NCBI RefSeq assembly: GCF_032854445.1
Contig: NC_088295.1
Coordinates: 21,935,385-21,999,384, forward strand
DNA: 64,000 nucleotides
From: Liolophura sinensis
Lineage: Eukaryota > Mollusca > Polyplacophora > Chitonida > Chitonidae
Reading direction: 5' to 3'
Within the stretch, counting starts at the first letter, position 1. Every line of letters begins with the position of its first letter. The position numbers and the translations under genes are program-made. This document shows positions 44,001-59,000 of this stretch, one piece after another. Below the pieces are notes generated by a model. The model saw only the letters and a program-made list of their open reading frames with translations. It did no database searches and was not told where the DNA came from.

Positions 44001-47000
44001 GTGACTGCATTGGTGAGAGGCTCCTGGGTCATTGCGCTGCGCTAGTACGTTAACCAACTGAGCCAAGCAGCCCCCCATCCCCCCCCCCCCCCAGGCTACA
44101 TATAGCTACATATGATGCTTACTATAGCCACTGCCGCATTTTATGTTGCATACATGTATTACAGGGCAGCTAAACTGTGCTGTGATGGGGAACAGCAGAT
44201 GCATATACATGTGTGCGTTCTTCATCGTAATTGCAAACACATGTGCCATTAAAATTACACACTGAGTGCCTAGGAGCCACTTTCTTACATCAGCCATAGT
44301 AAACAGTGGAGGACTAACTAGAGGAATATTGTACCACATACTCTGGCTTACTTGCTTAGATGTTCGGATTGGTACAGTAGTAGTATTACATGCAAAGATC
44401 TACTACACATGTGATGTACTTGAAGGTTGACATGTTGGAAAGTACATCAGTAACTTGACAAAAGTTGGTGGTTTACTTACGCTCACATTTTCTCTGGTTT
44501 CCTCCACCAATGAAACTGACAGACTACCTACCATCAGGAAGTTAAATGTGCTTGAGCATGGTTACTAAAGAACAGTCAGTTAAATAAATAAATATTTCAT
44601 GAAAAGTATGGTTAATGTTTCAGTTAACATGACTGTTCCAGTGTACATGTAGTTTACTGAATACTTGTGTATCAGTGTTTCCACTGATGTCTATTTGTGG
44701 GCTGTTATTTTGACCTGCATATCTCTTAAGATTACTGATGCAGTGTACACTATACATTTTACATGTAGTTGAATATAAAGTCATTAGAAATGAAGTTGGA
44801 TAACCCATTGATTTTCTTTCACACATTTATTGTTTATGTATTTTCTCTCGTTTTTACCAAGCTTTTCATGATGAATAAGTGGAATATTTTTATAAACATA
44901 TCAGTGCATGGAAGTGATTATTAAAGTAGTGCCTATTTAAGTGTCTTCTATCTTCAAGTGGCCACAGTAGGTTAAACGGTGTGAAAAAGGTAACAAAAAA
45001 ACGTAATATTTGGTCACTAAATTTTATTGAAGGTACCCAACCAGTGGGTAGTTTGTGATGTATGGTTTGTTTGTTCTCCAAGCCAGTTAGGCCAGCCTCT
45101 TGACAGGCATATACCCTGGTCAGTGTTGATAGACAGGTCAGCTTTGGGTGTAATTTACCAGATGAAGTGACCACTTAGTTTCCTCAGATCAGGCAGATAC
45201 CTGGGGCTGTACCTCCCTGGTACATGAGAGTCCTTAATACAATACAGCTGGTCAGCAGATCTTTTGTGGGGTTTACAAGATTTGAGGAAAACTCACAGAG
45301 GCAGGTGGTTTGATGGGGCTCTCCTAAAACAAAAAAAATCTGTTTTCTTGAGAGTTCTTTGGGAAAGTGTACATGTGAACCAATAGAAGCTGTAGGAATT
45401 TTCTTCCATCTGTTAGTGTTTAGCTCTGCTGCTCTCGCTATCAACTGTACTAGCTTATCATCAAGCAGTTTAGGTCTTTAATTTTCAGCAAATGATGCTA
45501 CAATACCAAATGCATTCTTGGACATATAGATTTAAGGCTCTTCTAACTCAGTTAACACCGGGTTAGGCTTGTATATGGGACAGTTCTAACAGTGGGTGGT
45601 AAAGACATGATTCCACCCCACAGAGGCTAATTAAGCTGGTTATCCACTATGGGCACCACTCTTTTAGATACCTTGACTGACTCAGGAAGTTAAGATCTTT
45701 TTCCTTAGTGTTACTGGGACACATGACTCTTCCCAAAGTTAGACTACTTAGCTAAATATACCTTTCCCTCACACATTATCAGTACATTGGCCTTAGCCAA
45801 CCCTGACACCATCATGACTGATAAAGCCTGGTAAACCAGTACCCTCAACAAAGTTGTCTAATTTGTTAAAATGTGTCAAACAACATTGTTGATCTTGGAA
45901 GGTTTAGCTGTCTGGAGAGACTGGAGGGTTATATATAGACTGCTGATAGTATAATGAGTTTTTCCCCATCAGTAGCAGGAGTAACATAGTTGTATTTGCA
46001 CCTGAAGCTACATGTGTGTAAAAATGACTGTAAAACTATACTCCTAGACTTGGTAAAACTATATCCCTAGACTTGCCTGTAGTGGAGGAGAAGACCTGTT
46101 AGCAGGATGTTGATAGAATGATGTATGTATGATTTTTTAGCTCCCTGCTGCTGACATGGGTTTGTTACTTATGATACTTTAGGTCTTCTGAATAATTTTC
46201 AAATAATAATAGAAAGGATATTGAATTCTAGACATGGAATTGGTGAAAACAATGTTTGCATCTGGATTCATTGATTCAGAAAACAATCTATCATATCAGT
46301 ATTCATGATGAAGAACTTAGTAGGATTCAAACATTTCTTATCCTTGAGAAACAGAAAAATTATGATGTTTTGTTGCCATTTGTACAGATTTTTGTTTGAT
46401 TACATGCCCATAGATTTGTGTTACTTTTTATCAAGCATTCAAGACTGAAACTTTAGGTTATATTTTGAGAGTGATAAGGAACTTTTCTTAGAAAAGACCA
46501 TGTACAGTACCCTGTATTATTGACTGTCATCCAGGGTGTTATTTTATCTCCTTTTATGGTTTTACCACAGAAAAGCATTTTTTCCAAGTGATGAGAAGTT
46601 ACAGAATAAAATCAAGTAAATACTCAGTCACTGTGATACATTCATAGTACTACCCTGTTCTAGCCTTCTGGGAACTATCTTGACCATTTCTTAACCAAAA
46701 GATTCATGTAGAGCAGCCATTGTTTACAGCTGTCTGCCATCACTGCTAATCTCCACACCTAGTTAAAACCTACTTCAGGTTCCACGACACCCAGTGTTTC
46801 TGATGCTGAGAGCTCCTGTAACCATGTAAATTATGGCTTGGTCAAACACACAGAGCATTTTTTACCACACAGACTGTATTGGCTTTCTCCTTGTGATGCT
46901 AGGACACTTAGCAAATCCATAAATCCATGCTTTATTACATTTATGGGATGTCTCAGACAGGGAAATGTGCCTCACAGTATGGTTTGGTGTGTATTGTGAA

Positions 47001-50000
47001 ATGAATAAACCATTCAACATTACATGTAGATGTCTGGCTTTTCTCTCAGCAAGATGGAAGGTTTTTTTTTTTTTGCCCTTAAAGTCATGGTTTTGGACAT
47101 TCATTTGTGTTTTCTTGATGGGTCAGTTATGATTTTTTGGGTTATTATGTTCAGTAGTATAGTGATATCACTTTGTGACATGACATTGTCAACTGATTGT
47201 GGAAGAAACCTAATAGTGTCAAAAGGACACAGCCACATACCAAATGACCAGGTGCTTATGTACCTACAAATACTTCTGTTGAAACACCATAACAGGCAGG
47301 AACATTTCAGTGCTTGACCTCATTGGTTAAAAGTTACATGTAATTACCTAAACTGAGGCAGCAAAGGTATACTATTATGGCTGTGAATGCTTTGCCCTAC
47401 TCATCAGTGTAGTTTTCTACTTAGTACATGTATATTAAGCATTTAAACATAAACATTATTACACGCCATACATTGAGCGTACAATACATGTAGTTTCCAG
47501 CGGGATGTAGAATTTCCATCTTAATTACAGTTGTTTACCTGTGTCTTTGGCAGAATCTTGTGTATGGAATGGTGAGAACTATCCAGATGGAGGGGAGTGG
47601 GAACCTTTGCCATGCACTAAGTGTGTGTGTCGTGACGGTCAGGCCGCCTGTTACCCTATACAGTGTCCCCCTCTCAGGTGTACACAGGTGAGTGGATGGA
47701 GTGATAACCATTACCCTGTGCTGTATGTGGTGATGTTCAGACCTACTGTTACAATATACAGTGCCTCTCTCTCAGATGTACAGAGGTAAGTGGATGGAGT
47801 GGGAACCATTACCCTGTACTGTATGTATGTGTATTTATGGTCAGTCCTCCTGATACCCTATATTACCCGCCCCTCAGATGTACACAGATGTGTGGAAGGC
47901 ACCATTACCCTGTACTGTATGTGTGTGTATTTATGGTCAGTCCTCCTGATACCCTATATAGTGCCCGCCTCTCAGATGTACACAGATGAGTGGAAGGAAC
48001 CATTACCCTGTACTGTATGTGTGTGTATTTATGGTCAGTCCTCCTGATACCCTATATAGTGCCCGCCTCTCAGATGTACACAGATGAGTGGAAGGAACCA
48101 TTACCCTGTACTGTATGTGTGTGTATTTATGGTCAGTCCTCCTGATACCCTATATAGTGCCTGCCTCTCAGATGTACACAGATGAGTGGAAGGAACCATT
48201 ACCCTGTACTGTATGTGTGTGTATTTATGGTCAGTCCTCCTGATACTCTTTATAGTGCCCGCCTCTCATGTACACAGATGAGTGGAAGGAACCATTACCT
48301 TGTACTGTGAGATATGAATTTTTGAAACATAATCTCAGTCTACTTTTCCACAATAACTGTGTATGTAATCTGTATATGTATATGTGGCAGATTGACCAGT
48401 TGGGTGCGTCTATTTTGCTCTTTGGAATATGTGTATCTGATGTAGGTCCACAAGCTTCCACAAACAGGTATGCCTGCTTGCCCCATATCAGTGTGAACCT
48501 ATTATTATAATGTTCTTCCTCTCCAGAAGATCCTTACAAATGGGTCAGCTACGTGCAGGCATGCTATGTCTCCAGGCCTCAGTTCTGTATTTCTGACTGA
48601 GCCTCTTGACCAGTTCGTTTTCTTTCCAGCATATTTCTTGCTTATATAAATAGCGGGCTTCTGAATATGGATGTGTATTTATCCCATAAATGTGACCCAG
48701 GACATGGGATGAAGGGGGTGGGATAAATATCGTATCCCACCTGTTGTCAACAATATGAGAGAGCTACATGTACTTGATTGGCTCACTGAAGTACACACGG
48801 ACCAGACTACTTTTTTTGTACTATGTGAGTTTGTCATCTGCATTTTTGGGACAAAGTCATGGCGGAATGACTGAAAGTCAGAGATTTTGTTTCCATAGAC
48901 AATCACGGAGAAGGGAATATACTAAACATTAGCGAAATATTTGCACAAGTAGTAGTATAGCTGAGTGTATAGCTGAACTTTCACTGTGTTGATTATGTAC
49001 AATCGCACCAGCACCAACATCAGCGGCACCACATGTGGCCACTGCAGGTACAGTACTCGTAAACATACAACACACGGGAAATGATATACTGTACTAATTT
49101 GTCTACTATATATAATTTTGGAAAGCCTGCACTGCGAAATATCCAACATTCTCAGCTCTGTTGTCAGTTCCTCCCACCCTTGTCCGTGTACTCTGTAAAC
49201 TGTTTAAAAACAATTGTTTGTTGCTGTGTTTTAATGTATATAGATGATTATTTAGAAATCCTATCCAAGCTTATGAAAATAAAGCCGTTCCGCATTGAAC
49301 TCTTTTGTGTGGTGTATATTTGATCTTGAGTATAAATGTTGTGCTTTGGTCTGAGCATGAATGACCGACCAACTTAAATTGCTCCGCACTGCTGCACACA
49401 CTTATGCAAGCAGAGAAAGAAGCCAAAGTATTCTCGCTGATTTGAGGCATAATTTTATACTTTTTTCCATAATCTCCAAATTCGTGACCCTGTTGCAATA
49501 TTAAACTCGAGTCAAAAATTTTGTTTGTTTCCTGCCTCAATGAAATTTATTAAATCTTGTTTAACAAATTTGATACTAGAGGGTCACTTGTTGGAAATCC
49601 TCTATTTATTTTCTACTCGATGCAGAAAATGGTAATGAAGTAAAAAGTGGGATTTCATGATAATCAGTATCTGTGTAAAAATCCAGTTTTGGAGTCAATT
49701 GAGTGAATAAGCTATGTTTTACATGTGCGTGTATTGTGTAAGTCACGTTAAGCTATTTGTTACAAAATTTACAATGAATCTTCTCTACATTCTTCATTTA
49801 AATTATTGAGTATGGGGTTAAACACCAAATATATACTTTGTACATTTTGAAGTAGAAGTGAAGGTAAGTGTCAGTGTGTACCTGTAAGTGCGTACCAGAT
49901 TGATAAGATGCTGTGTTATTGTGACTGAGTATCGCGTAGTGTTATTGAGTACGACATAAAACACCAATCAAATAAATATTGTGACTGTAGGGGTTACGAC

Positions 50001-53000
50001 CAGAGAGGCTCCCTGGTAGCTGCTGTCCTGTGTGTACTGGTGTCCCCTGTCAGGAACAAGCTGTCACACATAAGGTAAAGACACTTATCACATTAATATA
50101 AGGTAGATTTAAGAGAATCTAAAGACACATTTTTGTGAAGTTTGATTTAGGGGTTTAATTTTAGCCATTGTTTATTATTGAAATCATTTCTCTGTGAAAA
50201 TTTTTATGAATATAAAACATCGTGCGTTATACCTGTAACAAAATCTTTCTGGAACATTTGCGGATAATGTTTTGGAATATATGTGATATTATATATCTGA
50301 ATGTAAGATCTGTTGTAGAAATTTATTGGGTTATCAAAACAGTAACCTAACAGCGAATGTATGGCAGTTTTGTTGTTGATGTGTATATTGTTTTTAAGCT
50401 GTTGTGGCTCATCAGGTATGTGTAATAGCCACATTCTTTACCTTTTCCCTGTACATGTGTGTTATATGCTTTGTCATATCCTCATCTCTGTTAACAGGAT
50501 GGTAGTCAGTGGGAGCCAGAGCCATGCAGGGTCTGTACCTGTCTGTCAGGGGACATAGTTTGTACACACAAACACTGTCACTCACTCACCTGTAAACAGG
50601 TAAGCTGGGGTACTAAAGCTAGGAGTCATCCTATAATGTGTACATTGTTTGTATTACGCATATTAAAGGCATGTGTAGAATACAGAACATGTTCAGTTCT
50701 GTACCTTAGTGCCTTAATTTACACAGTATTCTTGCCTAGGTTCTCCTGAATTATCTTTTTTTTTAAATTTGTTTTTTAATATATTTTAATAAATTATCTT
50801 TCTTTTTGATATTTCAGAATGAAATCAAAGTGAGAAGGGCAAGTCAGTGTTGTGAGGAGTGTGTTCCTGATGAAGGTAAGCTGGACCCTTATTCATTACA
50901 ATCAAATACATGTAATGTGTAAGTTCTGGTATATGTACAGTTTAGAGATACAGCGTAGTTACTTTTACTTGGAGGTGTGCAAGGAATACAACGATGTATT
51001 TGGTTATTCTGAAGTTTCATGGTAAGTTGCCATGGTTACTGCAGATGAGTTTTTGGCCCTGTGTATATTATGTCTCTGGTTGAAACTTGTCTGCTAAACA
51101 GAACATATATACTTTTGTTATACATTTATCATTGCTTTCAAAAGGATTTTAGTTTTTGTCAGGATATTACTGTTGACAAGCTTACATTCACATGCACATG
51201 TATGTGTACAACCATAGGCCTATTTATATGCTAATATTTTATGAATATCTCAGCAACACTACTGGGTACATGGAGTGTGTAAACTGTAACTCTGGAGCCT
51301 AGGTATATGCTCCAGATCTGAGTGCATTTGTTCTTGATTAAAAAAGAATACATCAAGTTAGTACTGAAATTGCTTTTGGCAGTTTGTGGATGACCTGTGT
51401 TTAAGCATATTCTGAAGCCTTACTTGGTGAGACTTTAGTCAGTAAAAGCCAGAACAAGAATTGTGGGTTAATTTTATGCTGACCACAGACTATTAAAATG
51501 CTCTTTGAGATATCAGTACTGTGCAAAGATATACAATATATTTTAGCTTGAGGAAGAAATTAAGAAGTTGGGCCATAAAACTGAGTACTGTTATGTCCAG
51601 GCAGTGTAGTTACTAGATGGAGCGCTAAGCAGATTACCTCTTTGATCTCAGGAGTGTTCTGTTAAAAATGGTCTTGATGCCGTCTTGCAATAGATTTGTA
51701 CTAGGTTATTAAAAAGGTCCAAAGGCCAGTCAGTGTTTGAGTGGAAGTGGGATACATACTCATTTGCCACATGTGTTACTGATTCACATAACATCCATTC
51801 CACTAGACAGAGAATATTTCACATGGACATTGCAGCTGACTTGGAATGTACATGTAAGCCTTGCAGGCTTGATGCTGTTCTAACTTAACAGATGATCATG
51901 AAGATTCCAGTGCTTACGCACTGTTTTCATGCTCAGCAAACTCATTTATCATGTACCAGTCTGACAACAAAACCAGCATAAATTTCTTCAAAACATTTGA
52001 AGATTACATCACAGTATATATTTTGGCTCTAAATGTTTCTGATTGTATTGGGATGTATTCTGTTTACATTTATAGCATTGAAAGGGCATTGGTTGGGACA
52101 GTGTCATCTTATATTTCTTTTCTGTGCCGATATCCAAAACAGATTAAGAGATAAATTTACTATTTTCACCAGAGCAGTCATCTTTAAAAGAAAAGACAGC
52201 AAATAATTTAGTCTCTTTGGGTGAGGATATAAAACACGCCTGCATGAACTCAACCATTTTTAGCTTACCTGTACGAAGTAAGGGGAGGTATTGTAGGTGG
52301 GGGGAAAAGTGGAGGTGTTGGCGTTGGTTTCAGTATCCAGTGTCCAGTTGGTGTCCAGTTGAGCTTTGTTGTATCTCTTGTAAAATGGGCTCTTATACAT
52401 GGATTGAAGATCAAGGTTTTTTTTAGCTCCTTAGTCTAAGGTGTGTTATGTAAACGTACACTCGCAGATGGAAAGTTAACTGTCCTTTTTTAGGTCTCCT
52501 GTATAATAGACACTCATTCATGGCCTGAAGGTCAAGCTTTTTTTTTTTTAGCTTACTAGTCTAAGGTGTGGCATGTAAACGTACATACTTGGATTGAAGG
52601 TTAAGCTTTTTTGGCTCCTGTATATTGGGGTCTTATACATGGATTGAGGGTAAGGATTTTTTTTAGTTCCAACATACAATTTTAGAAAGGAAAAAAAACA
52701 TAACTTTCTCCTTCACGTTTAAGGGATGGTGTGTGCATCTACATATGGCCTACTAATGCAAGGTTGTACTTTTTTATTAGGATTGTTTTTTTTTTTTTGT
52801 TTTTTTTTTTGGCTATGTGAATTTTTTATAGTCATTGTGATTGATAGCCTTTCAATGGAAGAACTTGTACCAGTTATATACTGATCACTTTGTTTCCTGG
52901 AGTAAACACATCTTCTCCAGAAAGCTTCCATGTAGAGCTACAATTTCTTGTATACAGGGTCTCAATGTCTGTTTTTTTGGTGGGTTTTTTTTTTCGAGAT

Positions 53001-56000
53001 TTACGGACTTTGCCAAATTTACTTCTTTCTCTTAATCAAGAAAACTTTCATGTAGAGCTTGAACTTTTGTACACAGGTCTATCTACATGTAATAAGGAAA
53101 ACAAGAATGGTATTGATAACCAGGTTCCTCTGGCGATTTTACCAGATTTGTCATTTTTCTGTTTTGTGGACTCACTCTGTTCTGTAAACATAGATTTCTG
53201 TAAGCCTTTTCATATAGAGCTACAGTTTCTTATGCAAACAGCTATCTAGAGAAGCTTATTATCACTCTAGTTACAGTACTTTACACCCCTTAACTCCGAT
53301 AAACTTTACCAATTTTTTGGACTTCACTTTCTCTGGTATACATGTTATTAAAGAAAACTTTCAACATCTATATTAGCCCTATTAGCCTACGACACTGGCC
53401 TAGGCTACCTTCCTAGACTGCCACGGAATGTTTAAACCATGCACATAGTCAGTGACTGGAGTCAGCTGAGTATTTGCTCAGCCAATCGGGGAATTGCATT
53501 GCCCACTCATAGTACGTGGATCGCCAATGGTAGGTAGCGATTTACATATCAAGAATGACTCCAGCAATTTTGTGCTTGAACTCCCCACAAGGGAGTTTTT
53601 AATTACTACCATAATTCAACATTTACTCAGCCATTCAGAGAGTTGCAATTGCCACCCATAATGCACAAATTGCCTAATGCTGTTCACAATTTGCATCTAT
53701 CAAAGACCACTGCCTGCAATAACGTCTGTTACCACTGCAATGATTTACAGTTCTATATATCACTGCTCTGCAGTCTTTATGCACATGATAGTCAGAGTCA
53801 TATTTGTGACAATATAATAATTTTATATCATTCTTATGGATTTAATGACAAGATCTTAGTACTATATAATTAGAGAATAATAAATGTATGTGACTGTCAT
53901 TCTATTTTATTTTGGTTTAGAGGTCATTATTTAAATGTATAACCTAACTTGCAGTCATGCAATTTTATACAGCGCTCATTCAAGCAAGCTGCCGGTGTTC
54001 TCTGCATACCTTTTTTCTGATGCACTTAGTAACTCTTATTCTTATGGAATGGAATGTAATTCTGACATGCTCTGAGATAGACCATGTTTATGGAGAAACT
54101 GGAGTCACAGTGTCACATTGTATATCCAATATCTGAATGATGGAGCCAGTCTGGTATTGAAGTTAACATAATTGCTTCTCTGTAATTAGCTTGGGGATAA
54201 TCCTTGCGTTCACAGTCTTTTTATTCTGAATCATGACTATCATGATATTGTCCACCTCATCTTTATAACATCTTGCTGAAGGCACAAGACATCACATTTA
54301 TCTAGTCTCAGCATATGACACTGAGCAGGCAAGTCACAAGGAAATTCTAAATGTTAAGTTATTCTCATTTTCCCATTTCAACCACTGGACATTTTGTATT
54401 TCTTTCTGTCAAGCTGTTTTTTTTATTTGATTTTGAGTATTTTTTTTTTCTTAAAAATAAATTTTGCCTTAAATTCTCATAAGGCAATTTTGCCATCAGA
54501 GTGTCCTGGAAGATTGCCTTCCAGATATCCTGACTTTTGTGTGGTAACCTCCTGGTAATGTACACTAGCTTGATATCACTGATCCTCACCGCAGGGCTGA
54601 GCATCCAGGACCCTGGCTGATGTTATTTCAACAAAACACCATGTTTACAGATGGGTGTCTGTGGGAGAAGCTGGTTTAAGTTTCGCCGCCTATGCCTACC
54701 AGGTGTCAGAATGGATTGCTGGACCTAGAGGAATCCGCTGGACACACTGAAGCACTTTGCCTAACATCTCTGAGGCAATCTTAGAATAAACCTGTAATTA
54801 ACAGTTGTCTTTTGACAGTCTGTTTAGCTGCAGGCATGACATTAACTCCCGTGATAATGTTGTGTATGACATTCTGTCAGTTTATAACACATATGCATTA
54901 CAAGGATTATGACATCAGCATCGCTGTTAGCGGCCTCTCAGAAAGGGCATTAGAATTACATGTAGGTATTAGTGAGTATTTCATTACATAAAGACCAGCT
55001 TGCACACATGGAAGCTTTTTACCACCAATAGGGTTGACATGTGTTTTAACAGATAAGAATGATCTTAGGGAAAATCAAAATGTTATCTGCTGTCCATCAT
55101 ACATGAAATGCCCTTTGGAGTACAGCTTGCACACATTCATTGGTATAAAATCCAGTTAAAAGTCTGATGAAGAGAATAATTTCACACAAATATTTCATGG
55201 CTGACTATTGTAAATGACAATTACATAACCTTTATTACCCCGTAGTTTTTTGGTAACTGACATTTATATGTGTACATGGGTGTAATCAGTAGTGATTTGT
55301 ATGATGTATTACTTCACATCACTGACATAGAATGAATGTTACTCTTTCAAGCAAAAGAAAGATTTTATTTATATCAATAAAAAATGGCTGTTTTATATAT
55401 GTATGGGAATATGAATTTACAAAAATTAATTTTTTTTTTTTCTAAGTTAACCTCATTGTGGTTGACTGGAATACTTTGTTAATTGAACACGCCTGTGACA
55501 TGGCGGTGGTGGGAGGGGGGGGTATTTCAGGTACCATTAGGGGATATACATGGAATCCTAACTATGCCATGGGGGAGTTTGTAGAGAGAAAATAAGTCGC
55601 AGGACTCAGTGGGATTCCTGCTACTTTAACTTAAAACAGATACTCTCAGTTTTTGTCCACACTGTGAAACTAAAGCTGAAGAGATATAATGATTGTAAGA
55701 AGTTGTTAAGTACCTGAAAGTTTTTCAACCTTTGACAAAGTATTTATGTTGAGATTTTTGTTTTGGCATTAGGCCGTGTTTCCTGTGCGATGTTTTATAT
55801 GTTTCTAATATTAGGGGGGCAGCACAAGCACTCTTATAATTCCTGTATGTCAAACTTACCTATATCTGCACCCCTTTGGGATCAGACTGTGAAACAGTCT
55901 GCTCATCAGAAACCAAGAAAAGTGCTTAGTTTTCATTGAACATTGTTGTAAATGCAGATTATTGTTTCATGTATCAATTTTTCTAGAATTTTTTATCCTA

Positions 56001-59000
56001 CTTAATCTGTCCTGTTAGTGATGATTTGTTACTAATCACGAATACCATTGTGCTACAGTGGTGACCTGTGGAATGTGTGTGACTTCTGTGATAATACATG
56101 TGACTGTTCATGTCCACAGATCCTTGTTGTGATGAACAGCCACTGTGCTAAGTGGTGACCTATGGAATGTGTGTGTGACAGATTGTTAATACATGTGACT
56201 GTTCATGTCCACAGATCCTTGTCGTGATGAACAGCCACTGTGCTAAGTGGTGACCTATGGAATGTGTGCGTGACAGATTGTTAATACATGTGACTGTTCA
56301 TGTCCACAGACCCTTGTTGTGATGAACAGCCACTGTGCTAAGTGGTGACCTATGGAATGTGTGTGTGACAGATTGTTAATACATGTGACTGTTCATGTCC
56401 ACAGATCCTTGTCGTGATGAACAGCCACTGTGCTAAGTGGTAACCTATGGAATGTGTGTGTGTGACAGATTGTTAATACATGTGACTGTTCATGTCCGCA
56501 GATCCTTGTCGTGATGAACAGCCACTGTGCTAAGTGGTAACCTATGGAATGTGTGTGTGACAGATTGTTAATACATGTGACTGTTCATGTCCACAGATCC
56601 TTGTCGTGATGAACAGCCACTGCGCTACAGTGGTGACCTATGGAATGTGTCTAGTTGTGACTACTGCGGCTGTAATCAAGGACGAGTCAGCTGTCATACT
56701 GCTCGCTGTGATCATGTCCACTGTCAGCAGGTGAGGGGATCCTAATCTGGCATCAGTGTATTTACTGTAAAGGAATTGCAAGACATAAACTGGTGTTCAA
56801 AACTGCATATGAACTATGGTTATCTCTATATGGTTATCCCTATATGGTTATCCCTGTATGGTTCAGTGTGAGATATGCGTTTAACTCATTTCAAGGACAG
56901 GGACTTTTCAAGATTCCACAGCCCTGGGGTGGTACAGAAGAGATTGATTGTGCTCTGTTGTGCAGTATTACATGGAGTTTGCTGGAGAGCACCTGTCTTG
57001 CACCAATATACCATATGTCACACATGGAAAAGTTTGCCTTAACATGCCAAAGTAGTTTTCTCTTGGCAGTCTGGTTTCCTCTCAGTGTAGAACTGGCAGT
57101 CATCACAGAAGTGGAACAGTTCTTAGATATGGTAGGTGATAAACAGGAATCAGATAAATAAATATTTTTTAAGTTATTGATATACACTGATTTACATGTC
57201 CAGTACTCCATAAAAGGATTGGATTTGAATGTTTTTCTTTGATGTTTTTCGCCAATTATTCCCTTGTACATAATTCTTAATGGTTTTTCCCATCTGTTTC
57301 ATGTTTTTTTGATATTTTCATGATAACAGAATGAGAGATTGGTACAGGTTGAAGGGAAATGCTGCCCAGAATGTTGGCATCCTCTACTGTGCAAGTTTGA
57401 TAATATTGTCTATCAGGTAACTACCGTTGTTCTTTCCCCCATTGACACAACAGACATTTCATACTGAGTTGACATTTATCATCATCAAGAATGCCAGCTA
57501 GTCAACACAGAGCTAACAGTAGCAGCTACTGTATAAATAACGTGAATGTATCACTCTGCTTGTAGCTGAAGTTGTGTTTGTTTTGGTGGAGACAGACGTT
57601 ACAAAACACAGTCATTCTTTGCTTATATTCTTGCCTGGGTTAATTACTTTTGTCCATTTGAACCGAAATGCAACAGAATGTCTCAAAATAACCGCAATGT
57701 AAACAAATGCAGTTCAGCACCACGTTGTTCAAAGTTGTTCCATTATCACATTACCTTGGACTTCCTCCAAGGAATGCTACATCTAAGCCTAAATATTTAC
57801 ACTTGTGGTGATACATTGGTACATGACACTGCTTAATCTGTAGATGATGGTAAATGTTTATCTCAGATTCTCCAGCTATCTACTTATATAAATACATCTA
57901 CTCAGATCCACTTATATAAAACGCAATTCTTTCTTATATTGGTTTACCATTTGTATTTCTTGATGATTTCTCTTTCGTGCTGTGGGAAAAAGCATATTTA
58001 ACCGTAAACTTTAAAGCCATTTTGTGAGCAGAATTTTCTCATTTGTCCCTGATCTTGAGAAAGTGGACTATTTTTGTTTATATGGGTCTATAGATAGAGC
58101 AGGTTAAACTCACTTTACCTCTGATGTTTAAAGTCCTTGTGTCTAGCTCTGTTAATCCATGCCTTCCTGAGGGTGATGGTCATCTGGAAACTTCAAAAAA
58201 CCTGACTCAGGGTTCTTGGTTGACCTGTTATTGCAACATATCCAGAACAGCAAAGGATTTCGTGGAGAAATTTTATATACATGCCATCACTCTTGTAGTA
58301 TTTTTCAACACTGAACTAATAAAATGGGGGGGCTCTGACAGCTTGTACTTGTATGATGTGGTGGAGATCACCATGTATAGGTGAAAAAAATGCATAAACC
58401 TGAATATGTCTATGAATGACAGTAGTCATAGTTTCTTAATCAGTTTCACTAGATTTAAAACCTGTGGAGCATAAAAGTCAGTAACATTAAAATCAAGTAA
58501 ACAATTCAGTAGTTGTTGTTCCTGAATCTTGCTTTGCCAGAACAAATTAGACTAATCTGAAAATAGTGAATTTGAATATACTTGTATGGAGCAATATCTT
58601 CTCTTGTAGTCTGGGGACACCTGGCACCCTGACCCATGTACTGTTTGTAACTGTGTCTCTGGGGAGAGCCTGTGTTACCAGAAGACATGTTCTGCCTGTG
58701 CCCCAGGCATGGTGCCTGTCAGGGTAGGAGAAGAGTGCTGTGGCCAATGTAGGACAGGTCAGTAGATATTGTTTATAACCTGTCATCAAATCATATTTGT
58801 ATTTTGAAACATTAAAAATACTAACTGTCTATTTTGCTGGTATTGAAAACAGTAGGATGTTTTAATTTGTTTCTGAGCCTCAAGTATATGTTCAGAAAGT
58901 AGAGATGATATTTTTAACTTTTTTCTAATTCAGAAAGACTGTTGAAATGTATTCCAGTCCCAGTGTTGATCACAACACACTTTATATTTTTATTGAAAAT

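Noticed and set aside
56041-56650. CRISPR-like regular array
   Set aside because: Units are contiguous near-identical copies of exon plus intron text, with no repeat-spacer alternation; the genome is eukaryotic.
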